Source of the DNA: Streptacidiphilus sp. ASG 303
GTDB taxonomy: Bacteria > Actinomycetota > Actinomycetes > Streptomycetales > Streptomycetaceae
Direction: 5' to 3'
Length of the DNA stretch: 64,000 bases
Assembly: GCF_020991365.1 (NCBI RefSeq)
Contig: NZ_JAJLRA010000004.1
Coordinates: 124,001-188,000, forward strand
The notes under the pieces were generated by a model. That model saw nothing but the letters and a program-made list of their open reading frames with translations, made no database searches and was not told where the DNA came from. Positions 1 to 9,102 of the stretch are shown one piece after another; position 1 is the first letter of the stretch, and the number at the start of each line of letters is the position of its first letter. Made by a program: the position numbers and the translations under genes.

Positions 1-449
1 TTCCCCGGCAGGGCTGCACCGGCAGGTGTGCTTGCGCACACCCCACCGGAAGGATGCCACCGCCGACGGGCCCGCCGGGGAAGCGGAGGACCGCGGCCCC
101 GTCCGGCGCCCCGACGCCGCGCCGTCGGGCCGCGCGGGCGCCCCGTGCCCCGGACCCGGTGCGGATGCGGTCCGGCGCGCGGTGCCCGTGCAGCGATGGT
201 AGAGCCGGTGAGGGGTGCTGTCTCCGCTCGCCCCGGCCCCCTACCCGCTCGGCGGATGCGGCACTCGGGGCTCCCCGGACCGGTGCGCGGGGGCCCCGGG
301 ACAACGGATTCGAAGGCCGGGCCCCTGACGTGCTAATGTCTTCCACGTCGGAAGGAGCGACCGAGAGGGAGCCCGGAACGGCGCCGAAGCGGAGAGATCC
401 GGTTTGGAGCCCGGAAGGACCGTTCGGTAGCATCGAGGACAACACCCAT
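1..449. other. Intergenic region upstream of tRNA-Leu
   Basis: No convincing protein gene is seen; the open frames here are GC-driven and lack ribosome binding sites and family resemblance. A 7-bp GC hairpin at 25-42 (GGTGTGC, loop TTGC, GCACACC) could be the terminator of a gene to the left of the window. The right part holds the presumed tRNA promoter. Confidence 0.5.
404..433 (+). promoter_or_regulatory. Probable promoter of tRNA-Leu
   Basis: A TTGGAG -35-like hexamer (404-409) and a TAGCAT -10-like hexamer (428-433) are separated by 18 bp. The predicted transcription start near 440 lies about 10 nt before the mature tRNA. A second -10-like TAATGT at 334-339 is a weaker alternative. This is pattern inference only. 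Confidence 0.4.
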
Positions 450-533
450 GCGCGGGTGGCGGAATAGGCAGACGCGCTGGATTCAGGTTCCAGTGCCCGA
501 AAGGGCGTGGGGGTTCAACTCCCCCCTCGCGCA
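450..533 (+). tRNA. tRNA-Leu (anticodon CAG)
   Basis: A type II tRNA of about 84 nt. The acceptor arms GCGCGGG and CTCGCGC pair over 7 bp with one G-U. The anticodon stem CTGGA/TCCAG encloses the loop TTCAGGT, which gives anticodon CAG. A long variable arm (GTGCCCGAAAGGGCGT) and a T arm containing GGTTCAACTCC follow. The 3' CCA is not fully encoded, as is common in actinomycetes. It reads CUG, a major leucine codon in this GC-rich genome. No attachment-site duplication or integrase is visible next to it. Confidence 0.95.
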
Positions 534-538
534 CAGCG

Positions 539-574
539 GAAGGCCCCGCAGGTCGGAAGACCTGCGGGGCCTTC
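539..574 (+). terminator. Terminator of tRNA-Leu
   Basis: A perfect 16-bp stem (arms 539-554 and 559-574) with a GGAA tetraloop sits 5 nt after the tRNA. There is no long T tract, as usual in streptomycetes. The hairpin may also stop transcripts of the opposing histidine kinase gene. Confidence 0.85.
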
Positions 575-734
575 GGTGTTCTCCGCCCTCCCCGCGCCGC
601 ACCCTTCAGGCCCGCGCAGCCCCCGGCCCCGCCCCCGCGCCGCGCCGCGGCCGTCGCACGTGCCCGGACCGCGGGCCGGCCCCCGCGCGGCCCGCCCCCG
701 GCCCCCGCACGGCCCGCCCGCCGGTGCCACCGGC

Positions 735-1997
735 TCACCGGCCCCGGTCGCGCGCCTCGGCCGACGGCCGGGCCGTCTCGGCCAGGACCGGCAGCGCCGC
801 GCGGACCGCGAAGCCGCCGTCCGGCAGGGGCCCGGCCGACAGCACGCCCCCCAGCAGCTGCGCCCGCTCCCGGAGCCCCACCAGCCCGTGCCCGCCGCCG
901 GGCAGCCGCAGCGGGTCGGCGGAGCCGTCCGGCGGCCCGTTGCGCACCTCCACCCGCAGCAGGTCCCCGTCGGCGCGCACCGCCACCGACACCTCCGCGC
1001 CCGGCGCGTGCTTGCGGATGTTGGTCAGGGCCTCCTGGACCGTCCGGTACGCGGCCCGCTCGACCGCCTCCGGCCAGGAGCGGCCGCCCCACTCCAGCTC
1101 GGCGGTGGTGTCGAGCCCGCTGTCGCCGATCAGCCGGGGCAGGTCGGAGAGGACGGGCTGAGGGGTGAGGTCCCGGGTGGTCCCGCCCGCCGCCCGCAGC
1201 ACGCCCACCATGTGCCGCAGCTCGTCCAGGGTGCGGACCGACAGCTCCCGGATGGTGCGCGCGGAGTCCCGGGCCGCCGGCTCCGCCGAGCTGACCTGCA
1301 GCGCCCCGGCCTGGATGCTGATCAGGCTCACCTGGTGGGAGACCACGTCGTGCATCTCGCGGGCCAGCCGGGCCCGCTCGGTGGCCAGGACCCGGTCCGC
1401 CAGCAGCCGCTCCTCGCGCCGCCGGCCGAGGGTCAGCTCCTCCAGCCGCAGCGCCAGCTCCTCGCGGGTCCGCACCAGCAGGCCCAGGGCGGCCGGTCCG
1501 CCGGCCACCATCAGGCACTGGATCGCATACAGGACCGTGTCCCGGGTCAGGGTGAGCGGCCACCAGTCGGCGAAGGGCCAGTGGAAGAACTCCACCAGGG
1601 CGAAGAGGGCGGCGCCCAGCACGGTGGAGGCCGTGGAGCGGCGCCGGGCGGCGACCGTGTACACGGCGGCCATCGGCGCGATCCACACGAAGCTGATGAA
1701 CGCCGCGGGCAGGGTGAGCAGCATCACGGTCAGCGGCAGCCGGTTGCGCACCGACAGCGCCAGGGCGGCCAGGACGCAGGCGGCGGTCTGCAGGGACCGC
1801 GAGAGGTCGTCGACCAGGGCCGCGTCCAGCAGCGACAGCAGGACCAGGGAGACGGTCGGCAGCCGGCGCACCCAGGGGCGGCGGGTCCAGGTGCGTCCGG
1901 ACCACAGGCTGCCCGCCCGCGTCCGCCCGCCGCGCGTGCCGGGGAGCGTGCGGGTCCGCCCGGTCCGGGCGGCCGCCCGGCCCTGGTCCACCGTCAC
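735..1997 (-). CDS. Two-component sensor histidine kinase (HisKA_3/NarL partner type)
   Basis: Membrane-bound kinase of 420 aa that should phosphorylate the response regulator encoded just upstream. An N-terminal block with about five hydrophobic segments (residues 35-170) is the sensor region. The dimerisation motif REMHDVVSHQ carries the presumed phosphoacceptor His216. The ATPase domain has an N box (EALTNIRKHA, near 315) and a G box (GHGLVGLRER, near 375). The GTG start overlaps the regulator's TGA by 4 bp (GTGA), so the two are translationally coupled, with an AGGGGAG ribosome site inside the upstream gene. The signal sensed cannot be deduced. Confidence 0.9.
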   Translation of the reverse strand: MTVDQGRAAARTGRTRTLPGTRGGRTRAGSLWSGRTWTRRPWVRRLPTVSLVLLSLLDAALVDDLSRSLQTAACVLAALALSVRNRLPLTVMLLTLPAAFISFVWIAPMAAVYTVAARRRSTASTVLGAALFALVEFFHWPFADWWPLTLTRDTVLYAIQCLMVAGGPAALGLLVRTREELALRLEELTLGRRREERLLADRVLATERARLAREMHDVVSHQVSLISIQAGALQVSSAEPAARDSARTIRELSVRTLDELRHMVGVLRAAGGTTRDLTPQPVLSDLPRLIGDSGLDTTAELEWGGRSWPEAVERAAYRTVQEALTNIRKHAPGAEVSVAVRADGDLLRVEVRNGPPDGSADPLRLPGGGHGLVGLRERAQLLGGVLSAGPLPDGGFAVRAALPVLAETARPSAEARDRGR

Positions 1998-2662
1998 GAC
2001 GACGCGCTCCCCTGGCCGCGCGCGAGGCCCGCCCGGTGCGCGACGACCGCGGCCTGCACCCGGTTGGTGGCCCCGAGCTTGCCGAGGATGGCGCTGATGT
2101 GGTCCTTGACCGTGCCGGTGCCCAGGAAGAGGCGGTCGGCTATCTCCGCGTTGGAGAGGCCCTCGCCCAGCAGGGCCAGCACGTCCAGCTCGCGTGAGGT
2201 CATGCAGCGCACCCGGGCGGCGGCCTCCGCGTCGGGCTCGCCGCCGCCGACGTAGCCGCCGATCACGGTGGCGGTGACCGCCGGGGAGAGGATGTTGCCG
2301 CCGCCGGCCAGCACCCGCACCGCGTGCACCAGCTGGTCGGGGGCGGTGTCCTTCAGCAGGAAGCCCGCGGCGCCGGCCCGCAGCGCGGTGCCGATGTACT
2401 CGTCGGTGTCGAAGGTGGTGAGCATCGACACGGCGGGCGGCTCGGGGAGCGCCCGCAGCCGCCGCAGCACCGTGATGCCGTCCACGTCGGGCATCCGGAT
2501 GTCCAGCAGCACCACCCGGGGCCGGTGGATGCGCACCGACTCCTCCGCGGCCGCACCCGAGCAGGTGGCGACCACCTCGATGTCCGGCGCGGAGCCGACG
2601 ATCAGTCCCAGGCCCGAGCGGACCAGGACCTCGTCGTCCACGATGACGACGGGGATCGGCAC
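1994..2662 (-). CDS. Two-component response regulator, NarL/LuxR family
   Basis: DNA-binding regulator of 222 aa, first gene of a regulator-kinase operon. The receiver domain carries acidic residues D9/D10, phosphoacceptor D54 in LLDIRMPD and a conserved Lys in FLLKDTAP. A LuxR-type helix-turn-helix follows near 150-215 (TSRELDVLALLGEG, NAEIADRLFLGTGTVKDHI). The GTG start is fixed by an AAGGAGG site 5 nt upstream; longer open frames in front lack one. Regulator-first order with coupled kinase is typical of streptomycete NarL-type pairs. The target genes are unknown, though the membrane protein across the long upstream gap is one candidate. Confidence 0.92.
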   Translation of the reverse strand: MPIPVVIVDDEVLVRSGLGLIVGSAPDIEVVATCSGAAAEESVRIHRPRVVLLDIRMPDVDGITVLRRLRALPEPPAVSMLTTFDTDEYIGTALRAGAAGFLLKDTAPDQLVHAVRVLAGGGNILSPAVTATVIGGYVGGGEPDAEAAARVRCMTSRELDVLALLGEGLSNAEIADRLFLGTGTVKDHISAILGKLGATNRVQAAVVAHRAGLARGQGSASS

Positions 2663-3417
2663 GGGTGCCTCCTTCGGTGAGCGGTCGCGCCGGGCGGCGC
2701 GCGCCGGGCGGGCGGCGCCCGGCGGCGGGTCCGGCCGGCCTGCGGGTCTGAGGGTCTGCGGCCTGCGGGTCTGAGGGTCTGCGGTCTGCGGTCCGTGGCT
2801 TCTGCGGGTCCTGCGGGTCCTGCGGGTCCGGGGGGCGGTACGCGCGGCGGGCGGCCGTCGGCCCGGTCCGCCCGGCACGGGGACGCGGGGCCCCCAAGAG
2901 CCTAGGAGGGCACGGGATCCCCCGTCCCTCCAGCCCCCGGTGGAGCCGCCCCCGCCGAACGGCGGGGGCGTGAATCGCCGCGGGGGGTCACATCCGCGGC
3001 GCCGCGCGACGGCAGCATGGAGGCGGCGCGTGTCGTACCCCTGACCCCGCAGCCCGGTTCGTACCGGGGCCTCTCCGCCGCGACCCGACGGAAGGGGACC
3101 CCGGCGGCCACGGGCCCGCACGGGAGGGGGCCCCGGGCGGCCGCGGGAGCGTGCCGGAGGGGGACACCGCAGGGCGCGGACGGCCCGACGCCGCGTCGCA
3201 CCGGCCGACCCGCGCGAGGCACCGGGGCATCCGGGTGCCGCACCGACGTGTGGCGGCTCCTCCGCCGGGGGGCGGAGGGACCGTCACCCTTCAGGGTCGT
3301 GAAGGGGTTCTCCACCCTCAGGACGATCCGGGCCTGGGTACTCAGGACGGAGGCGGTCCGCCGCGGCGCGGTCCAGCATGGAAGCCCAGCAGCCTCGGAC
3401 CTTTCGGGAAGGTGTCC
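2663..3417. other. Long intergenic region between divergent genes
   Basis: About 750 bases without a supportable gene. The left part contains short direct repeats: CTGCGGGTCTGAGGGTCTG occurs twice around 2739-2777, and CTGCGGGTC three times around 2801-2830. They precede the response regulator on the minus strand. The remainder is GC-rich and must contain promoters for both divergent genes, but no good consensus promoter is recognised. Confidence 0.45.
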
Positions 3418-4185
3418 GTGAACCTGAGAACCCGCACGGGGGGCGTGCGGTGCACCGGTCCGGAGGCGCTGGTGCGCCGGGCCGCCGCCGCCGAGTGGGG
3501 GAGGCTGGCGTCCCTGGTGCGCGGCCACCTCGCGCGCAGGAGGGCCGCGGCGCTGCCGCTGGCCGCCACGGCTGCGGGCCTCGTCCTCCTCTTCGACCTG
3601 CTCCAGCACCTGCCCGGCGGCGCCGCGCTGGTCGAGCGCGTCGGGGTCGTCCGCGGGGTGCAGCCGCTGGAGGTCTCCCTGCTGCGCACCCCGCTCTCCC
3701 TCTTCGTCCCCGCCCTCGACCTGCCCGTCTGGGGGGCGTTCGCCCAGGTCCTGGTCGTCTTCGGCCTCGCCGAGACCGTCCTCGGCCGGCGCGTCACCCT
3801 GCTGGTCGCGTACGCCGGGACGCTCGCCGGCACCCTCTACGCCCGCCTCGCCATGGACCTCGGCCCGGACACCCCGCTCGGACTGGCGCCCTCCGACGCC
3901 CTCGTCCGCGACTGCGGGCCCTCGGCCGCCGTCGTCGCCCTCGCGATCTGCACGGCGTGGCGGGCGCGCGCCTGGTGCACCGCTGGGGCGGTGGTGGTCC
4001 TGATGACGTCCGAGGCCGTGCTGCTGCCCAACCTGGCCGGGGCGGAGCACCTGGCGGCGGTCGCGGCGGCCCTGCTGGCCGCCGCGCTGGGCGAGGTGGT
4101 CGGCGGCTACGGGCCGCGGGTGCCGGCCCTGGCGGGCGCCGCCGGCGCCGCGGGCGGGCCGCGGGCCCGCGCGGTGATCCCCTGA
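3418..4185 (+). CDS. Rhomboid-like integral membrane protein
   Basis: Protein of 255 aa with about five or six hydrophobic segments after a short basic N-terminus. The region LVVFGLAETVLGRRVTLLVA, a short-loop pair of helices and DCGPSAAVVALA recalls the rhomboid-like membrane family of streptomycetes, with a serine where rhomboids place a GxSG-type motif. A clear second catalytic residue is not visible, so protease activity is doubtful. The GTG start has GGGAAGG 6 nt upstream. It stands alone, convergent with the RsbW-like gene. Family assignment is tentative; an uncharacterised multi-pass protein is the safe description. Confidence 0.7.
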   Translation: MNLRTRTGGVRCTGPEALVRRAAAAEWGRLASLVRGHLARRRAAALPLAATAAGLVLLFDLLQHLPGGAALVERVGVVRGVQPLEVSLLRTPLSLFVPALDLPVWGAFAQVLVVFGLAETVLGRRVTLLVAYAGTLAGTLYARLAMDLGPDTPLGLAPSDALVRDCGPSAAVVALAICTAWRARAWCTAGAVVVLMTSEAVLLPNLAGAEHLAAVAAALLAAALGEVVGGYGPRVPALAGAAGAAGGPRARAVIP

Positions 4186-4300
4186 ACACCCCCTCCGGCG
4201 GACGCACCCCGGGTGCCGCCCGGCCGGGCGGGCGGTCCCGGGCCGGACGGTGCGGGGAGCGGGCGGTGCGGGGAGCGGCCGGTGCGGGGCGGGCGGCCGC

Positions 4301-4870
4301 CTAGGCCTGCGGGGCCGGCAGGTCCAGCTCGGCCCAGACCTGCTTGCCGCCGCCGGACAGCGGATCGCACCCCCACCGGTCGGCGAGGGCCGCCACCAGC
4401 AGCAGGCCCCGGCCGCTCTCCTCGTCGGACCCGGCGCGGCGCACCCGCGGACGGTCGGCCCCCGGGTCGTGCACCGACAGCCGCAGGACCGACAGGGCGT
4501 CCGGACCGTGCACGGGGCCCAGGGAGACCGACAGCGTGACCGAGGCGGCGTCCGCGCCCCCGGCGCCTCCCGTGCCCCCGCCCCCCTCGGTGCCGTGCAG
4601 GACGGCGTTGGTGACCAGCTCGCTCAGCACCACGGCGGCGCCGGCCGCGGCGTCGCACCCCGGGTCGGCGCGCCAGGCGGTGAGCAGCCGGACCAGGGCC
4701 GACCGGGCGAGCGGCACCGACCCCGGGCGGGCGGCGAGCGCCATCACCATGCGGCGCTGCCGCCCCGCCGACCGGGGCGCGGGAATGCCGTGGACGGGGC
4801 GGGGCGGTCCGGCGGACGTCGAGAGGGCTCGCCGGGCGGATGCCCGGGAGCCCGCCACGGGGGGATGCAC
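4301..4870 (-). CDS. ATP-binding protein, RsbW-like HATPase
   Basis: A single-domain GHKL ATPase of 189 aa. The N box (VVLSELVTNAVLH), a DPG motif (SVHDPGADRP) and a G box (ESGRGLLLVAALADRWG) are intact. Streptomycetes encode dozens of such proteins, related to anti-sigma kinases like RsbW/SpoIIAB; most lack an adjacent sigma factor, as here. The GTG start is chosen because AGGAGGA lies 7 nt upstream, although the frame stays open further. It sits downstream of the MarR gene and near the SpoIIE-type phosphatase, but a functional link is only inferred from proximity. Confidence 0.82.
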   Translation of the reverse strand: MHPPVAGSRASARRALSTSAGPPRPVHGIPAPRSAGRQRRMVMALAARPGSVPLARSALVRLLTAWRADPGCDAAAGAAVVLSELVTNAVLHGTEGGGGTGGAGGADAASVTLSVSLGPVHGPDALSVLRLSVHDPGADRPRVRRAGSDEESGRGLLLVAALADRWGCDPLSGGGKQVWAELDLPAPQA

Positions 4871-5216
4871 GGCGAGTCCTCCTCCTGCTCCGGCCGCCGC
4901 CCGCCGGCGGGGGCGCGGGGGCGGGACCGGGCAGGCAGCTGCGGCGGGGCGGGGTGCCGCGCACGGCGCGGCAGTCCCGATCGTGACGGGTCCACGGGGT
5001 GCGGGGGAAGACGGCGGTCGGGGATTTCTGCGGCGGGCACCCCTCTCGGGCACCGGGCCGGCTCGGGCCGGGGCGGGCCGCAGGGCGCGGCCGGCCTGCG
5101 CCGCCGCCCCCGCCGGCCGCTCCCGTGCCGCCCCGGCCTGCGGCCGGTCCCGGGTGCGGGTGCTGCGGCGGCGCGGGCCCGCCGCCGGGCCGCCCGGCGG
5201 CTGGTCCGCCGGGGCG
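4871..5216. other. Intergenic region, no gene seen
   Basis: Between the RsbW-like gene and the MarR gene, both on the minus strand. GC-rich, with alanine/glycine/proline-coding low complexity in every frame and no homology or ribosome site. Presumably holds the promoter of the RsbW-like gene. Confidence 0.4.
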
Positions 5217-5678
5217 TCAGCCTGCGGCGTTGTAACGCCGGAGGTACTCCGCCAGCCGCTCCAGGTCGTCGTCGTCCCAGCCGGCGAGCCGCTCGGCGAA
5301 CGAGGCGCGCCGCTGCTCGTGGGCGTCGGCGAGCACGCGCAGGCCGCGCTCGGACGGCCGCAGGAGCTGCCCCCGCTGGTCGTCCGGATCGGGCTCGCGG
5401 ACGACCAGGCCGAGCCGCTCCAGCGCGGCGGTCTGGCGGCTGACCGTCGACTTGTCCAGCAGGAAGTGGGCGGCGAGGTCGGTGGCCCGGCAGCCTCCGC
5501 TCTCCTTCAGGTGGTCGAGCATGCTGTAGGTCACCAGGGACAGGTCGGGGTGCAGCCGGGCCGTCCTGGCCCGCGCGCGGCGGGCGAAGGCGGTGAGCTC
5601 GCGGTGGATGGCGTCGACCGCCTCGTCGCGTGCCGGTCCGGCGGCCGCCCGCCGGCCGCTGTCGCTGTCGCCTGTCAC
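5217..5678 (-). CDS. MarR-family transcriptional regulator
   Basis: Winged-helix regulator of 153 aa. The central DNA-binding part reads TDLAAHFLLDKSTVSRQTAA followed by LGLVVREPDPDDQRG, the usual recognition helix and wing (roughly residues 60-110). The GTG start is 7 nt downstream of a TATACT -10 box and has no Shine-Dalgarno sequence, so the mRNA is probably leaderless. A perfect palindrome overlaps the promoter, which suggests autorepression. Ligand and other targets are unknown; no efflux or catabolic gene is adjacent, which is unusual for a MarR protein. Confidence 0.9.
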   Translation of the reverse strand: MTGDSDSGRRAAAGPARDEAVDAIHRELTAFARRARARTARLHPDLSLVTYSMLDHLKESGGCRATDLAAHFLLDKSTVSRQTAALERLGLVVREPDPDDQRGQLLRPSERGLRVLADAHEQRRASFAERLAGWDDDDLERLAEYLRRYNAAG

Positions 5679-5685
5679 ACCGCCC

Positions 5686-5707
5686 AGTATAAGTTGCACA
5701 GTGCAAC
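5686..5707 (-). promoter_or_regulatory. MarR promoter and palindromic operator
   Basis: GTTGCAC-A-GTGCAAC (5693-5707) is a perfect 15-bp palindrome, the size and position expected of a MarR-family operator. The -10 box TATACT (5691-5686 on the minus strand) touches it, so binding would block polymerase. Seven nt separate the -10 box from the GTG start. Confidence 0.65.
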
Positions 5708-5797
5708 CGAAGGGGCGGTGGGGCGGTCGCGGCGTGACGGCCCGGGACCCGGCCCGCCGCGGCGGGGATGCGGCCGGACCCCGCCGGTGAGGGGGCG

Positions 5798-8677
5798 TCA
5801 GGGGCGGTGCGGCAGCGGCAGTTCGAACCAGACGACCTTGCCCACCGCCTTGCGGGCCGTGCCCCAGCGGGACGACAGCTGGCTGACCAGGCTCAGGCCG
5901 CGCCCGTCCTCGTCCAGGTGGCCCGACGGCTCCAGCGACGGCAGGTTGTGGTCGTCGTCGCTGACCTCCACCAGCAGCTTGTCCACCTGGATCAGCTGCA
6001 GCTGGACGCTGTCCCGGGCCACCCGCAGCGCGTTGGTGACCAGTTCGCTGACCAGCAGCTGCGCGGTGTCGGCCAGGCCGTCGAGCCGCCACGCCGCCAG
6101 CTGGTCGCGGACCAGCGTGCGGGCCCGCGCCACCTCGGCGAGGTCCACCCGCAGCCGCCAGGTGACCACGTCCTGCGGCGCCACCCCGTCGAAGCGGGCC
6201 ACCAGCAGCGCCACGTCGTCCTTGCGGTCGTCCGAGTGGAGCCGCGCCAGCACGGTGTCGCAGGCCTCCTCGGGGGTGCGCCGCGGGTCGATGAGGTTCC
6301 CGCAGAGCGCGGCCAGGCCGTCCCCTATGTCGCCGCCGCGCACCTCCACCAGGCCGTCGGTGCACAGGACGAGCATCGAGCCGTCCTCGACCTTGATCTC
6401 CTTGGCGACGAAGGGCACTCCGCCCACCCCGATCGGCGCGCCCTCCGGCAGCTCCAGCAGCTCGCTGCGGCCGTCCGGGTGCACCAGCACCGGCGGCACG
6501 TGCCCGGCGTTGGCCAGCGTGCAGGTGCGGTTGATGGGGTCGTACACCGCGTACAGGCAGGTCGCCAGGTGGTCGTCGCCCAGCCGGTGGGCCAGGTTGT
6601 CCAGGTGGCGCAGGAGCTGGCCGGGCGGCAGGTCCAGGGCGGCCAGGGTCTGCACGGCGGTGCGGAAGCGGCCCATCGCGGCCGCGGAGTGCAGGCCGTG
6701 GCCCATCACGTCGCCCACCACCAGCGCGACCCGGCTGCCCGGCAGCTGCACCGCGTCGAACCAGTCGCCGCCCACCTGCGCCCTGCGGTTGCCCGGCATG
6801 TACCGGTGGGCGACCAGCACGCCGGGGATGCGCGGCGGCCGGGTGGGGATCATGCTGCGCTGCAGGGTCGTGGCGACCTTGGACTCGGCGCGGTGCAGCC
6901 GGGCGTTGTCCAGCGACAGGGCGGCCCGGGCGGCCAGCTCCCGCAGGGTCGCGGCGTCGTTCTCGTCGAAGGCGGCCCGGTCGGGCAGCCGCAGCAGCTT
7001 GAGGATGCCGAGCACCGTGCCGCGCGCCGCCAGCGGCAGCACGAGCATGGACCGCCCGGAGACCAGCGGCACCAGGCCGGGGCTGCCCAGCGCCGCCGCG
7101 TACTCGGCGGCCAGGTCGGCGTCGAACACCGGCACCAGCACCGGCTGGTTCGACTGCAGGGCCAGGCCGGGCGGGATGCTGCGGGGCATCGCCAGCAGGC
7201 TGCCCTCCACCAGCACGTGGTCCCAGCGGCCGGCCTCCTCGTTGTGCACGACCGCGACCCGGCGCAGGGTCGTCCGGTCGTCGGGGAGCTCCTCGGGCAG
7301 CTCGCCGTCGGAGATCAGGCCGTCGAGCAGGTCCACACAGGCGAAGTCGGCGGTGCGGGGCACCAGCGCCTCGCACAGCTCGCGGGCCGTGGTGTCCAGG
7401 TCGAGGGTGGTCCCCACCTCGGCGCCGGCCTCGTTGAGCAGGGCGAACTGCTCGCCGCCCGGGCCGGTGTGCAGGAGCGGCAGCAGGTGCGCCGCCCCGC
7501 GGGCGGGCCCCGCGGCGCCCGGCGCCGCGCCGCCCGCCCCGGACGGCGGCGCGGTGTCCCGCGGCCCGGGCAACGCCGTGTGGCCCGTCGGCACCACCAT
7601 CCGCACCCCGATGGGACCGCCCGCAGACGGCCTCGGGCCGGACGCGCCCGGGACGGGCACCCCCGGGGCGGCCGGCCCGCCGGACACGGCCGCCTGTTCC
7701 GGGAGGGCGCGGCCCGCGAGCGCCTGCCCCGCGCGCGCCTGGCTCCCGGCCGTCCGGACCGGGGAGCCCGCCACCGCCTGGCCGGGTGCGGCGGCCTGCC
7801 CGGCCGCCGCCTGCCCGGGCAGCGCCCGTTCGGAGGCCTGCTGGCCCGGCGTCACCACGGGTGAGGGCCTGCGGTCCTGCGGCAGCGCCCGCACGGCGCG
7901 GGCGGCGCGCTGCTGCGCCGTGGGGTAGCGCCGGCCCACCCCGGCGGCGATCCGCTGGCCGGCCGCCTCCGGAGGCTCGTACGGCAGGACCGGCAGCGGT
8001 GCGGAGCCGTCCACCCGCAGCGCGGGCGCACCGGCCGTGCCGATCTGCCGCAGCAGCCGCTCCCGGCGCTCCTCGCCGGTGCGCGGCAGCACGGACGCCA
8101 GCCTCGACCGCATCCCCGGGGCGCGGTGCACCTCCGGCGCGCACAGGTCGGCGGCGATCCGCAGCGGGCCGCCCTGGGGGGGCACGGCCGCGTACGGCAG
8201 CAGCCGCGAGCCCAGGGCGAGCCGCGGACCGCCGCGCAGCGGGCGGGCGTCGGCGGCGAACACCAGCAGGCCGGGGCCGGACGGCTCCGCGACCCGGTAC
8301 GCCCACCAGAGCACGTCGCGCACCCGGTCCTCGCGGTCCGCGACCGGGAGGCCGCCCGCCCAGCAGCCGTCGGCGGAGACCCGCTCCTCCAGCAGGGCGA
8401 GCGCGTCGATGTCGCGGCCGGGGGAGAGGGCGCCGGGGCGGGTCTCGTGGACGGGCAGCAGGCCGGACGCGGAGCGGCCGAAGACGGTGTCCGAGCGGTG
8501 CCCGAAGAGCTCCTCGGCGGGCCGGTTCCAGTGCGCGATGACGCCGTCGGGGTCGACCACCAGGGCTGCCAGCCGTACCAGCGCGACGACCCCGGCAGGG
8601 GCAGGCGCGACCGGGGGCCCGGGCTCCGCGGTCGGTGCGGTCGGCCGTGGGTCCGGCACCGTGCCCTCTTCCACCAT
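5798..8677 (-). CDS. PAS-GAF-SpoIIE (PP2C) phosphatase with C-terminal RsbW-like ATPase domain
   Basis: Cytoplasmic regulator of 959 aa. A PAS domain (about 30-110, with AHWNRPAEELFG) is followed by an Ala/Pro-rich linker (about 255-385). A GAF domain (about 405-585) leads to a PP2C-type SpoIIE phosphatase (about 595-830; GGDWFDAV, GDVMGHGLHSA, LCTDGLVE, DDVALLVARF), and an RsbW-like HATPase (about 835-955; LVSELVTNAL, DGRGLSLVSQLSSRWG) ends the protein. Such fusions control anti-anti-sigma factors by opposing phosphatase and kinase activities. The ATG start has only GGGAG about 13 nt upstream; a GTG six codons in, preceded by GAAGAGG, is an alternative. Confidence 0.93.
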   Translation of the reverse strand: MVEEGTVPDPRPTAPTAEPGPPVAPAPAGVVALVRLAALVVDPDGVIAHWNRPAEELFGHRSDTVFGRSASGLLPVHETRPGALSPGRDIDALALLEERVSADGCWAGGLPVADREDRVRDVLWWAYRVAEPSGPGLLVFAADARPLRGGPRLALGSRLLPYAAVPPQGGPLRIAADLCAPEVHRAPGMRSRLASVLPRTGEERRERLLRQIGTAGAPALRVDGSAPLPVLPYEPPEAAGQRIAAGVGRRYPTAQQRAARAVRALPQDRRPSPVVTPGQQASERALPGQAAAGQAAAPGQAVAGSPVRTAGSQARAGQALAGRALPEQAAVSGGPAAPGVPVPGASGPRPSAGGPIGVRMVVPTGHTALPGPRDTAPPSGAGGAAPGAAGPARGAAHLLPLLHTGPGGEQFALLNEAGAEVGTTLDLDTTARELCEALVPRTADFACVDLLDGLISDGELPEELPDDRTTLRRVAVVHNEEAGRWDHVLVEGSLLAMPRSIPPGLALQSNQPVLVPVFDADLAAEYAAALGSPGLVPLVSGRSMLVLPLAARGTVLGILKLLRLPDRAAFDENDAATLRELAARAALSLDNARLHRAESKVATTLQRSMIPTRPPRIPGVLVAHRYMPGNRRAQVGGDWFDAVQLPGSRVALVVGDVMGHGLHSAAAMGRFRTAVQTLAALDLPPGQLLRHLDNLAHRLGDDHLATCLYAVYDPINRTCTLANAGHVPPVLVHPDGRSELLELPEGAPIGVGGVPFVAKEIKVEDGSMLVLCTDGLVEVRGGDIGDGLAALCGNLIDPRRTPEEACDTVLARLHSDDRKDDVALLVARFDGVAPQDVVTWRLRVDLAEVARARTLVRDQLAAWRLDGLADTAQLLVSELVTNALRVARDSVQLQLIQVDKLLVEVSDDDHNLPSLEPSGHLDEDGRGLSLVSQLSSRWGTARKAVGKVVWFELPLPHRP

Positions 8678-9102
8678 GGGGTCAGTCTGCTCCCGCCTGG
8701 CCGTCCGGCCCTCCCCGGGTCACCTCGGCCCGGCCGTGTCGCCTGGGGGACCCGTGCGGATTCCAGGCAAGCACGAACCAGGCCGGTGCTGCCCGCGATT
8801 CGGCACAATTGTCGCCGCACTGTTGCGTGTCGTCCGCCGCGCGCCGCGGTTCGCGCCCCGCGGGCCCCGGCGCGGGCCCTTCCCTGCGCCGTCCCGCGGC
8901 CGCTCCGCGGCTGCTCAGCCGCCCTTCCGCCGTCCTCCCGCCGCCCTTCCGCCGTTCTTCCGCCGCCCTCCCGCGGCCTTCCCGGGCGGGTGCCGGCCGG
9001 CCGCCGGGCGGGCCTCCACCCCCGGCACCGGCCCCGCCGCGGGCGGTCCCGGCCGCCCGGATACCCTGCACGCCGACAGACGGCACGGCCAGGGGAGCGG
9101 AC
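8678..9102. other. Divergent intergenic region with pyrimidine-rich repeats
   Basis: Lies between the SpoIIE-type gene and the DUF2252 gene. From about 8915 to 8990 the plus strand carries repeated CTTCCGCCG-like units, a purine/pyrimidine-skewed tract. The first 150 bases are less GC-rich and probably hold the SpoIIE promoter. No gene is seen. Confidence 0.4.

Noticed and set aside
28-467. Open frames upstream of tRNA-Leu on the plus strand
   Set aside because: No ribosome site, biased composition, and one runs into the tRNA itself.
450-533. tRNA-Leu as an integration site of a mobile element
   Set aside because: No integrase, excisionase or direct repeat of the tRNA 3' end was found on either side within the window.
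241-1905. Long open frame on the minus strand across the tRNA-Leu and the histidine kinase
   Set aside because: It is a GC-driven frame in the wrong phase of the kinase gene and crosses a tRNA and a terminator; composition is Arg/Gly/Pro-rich without family resemblance.
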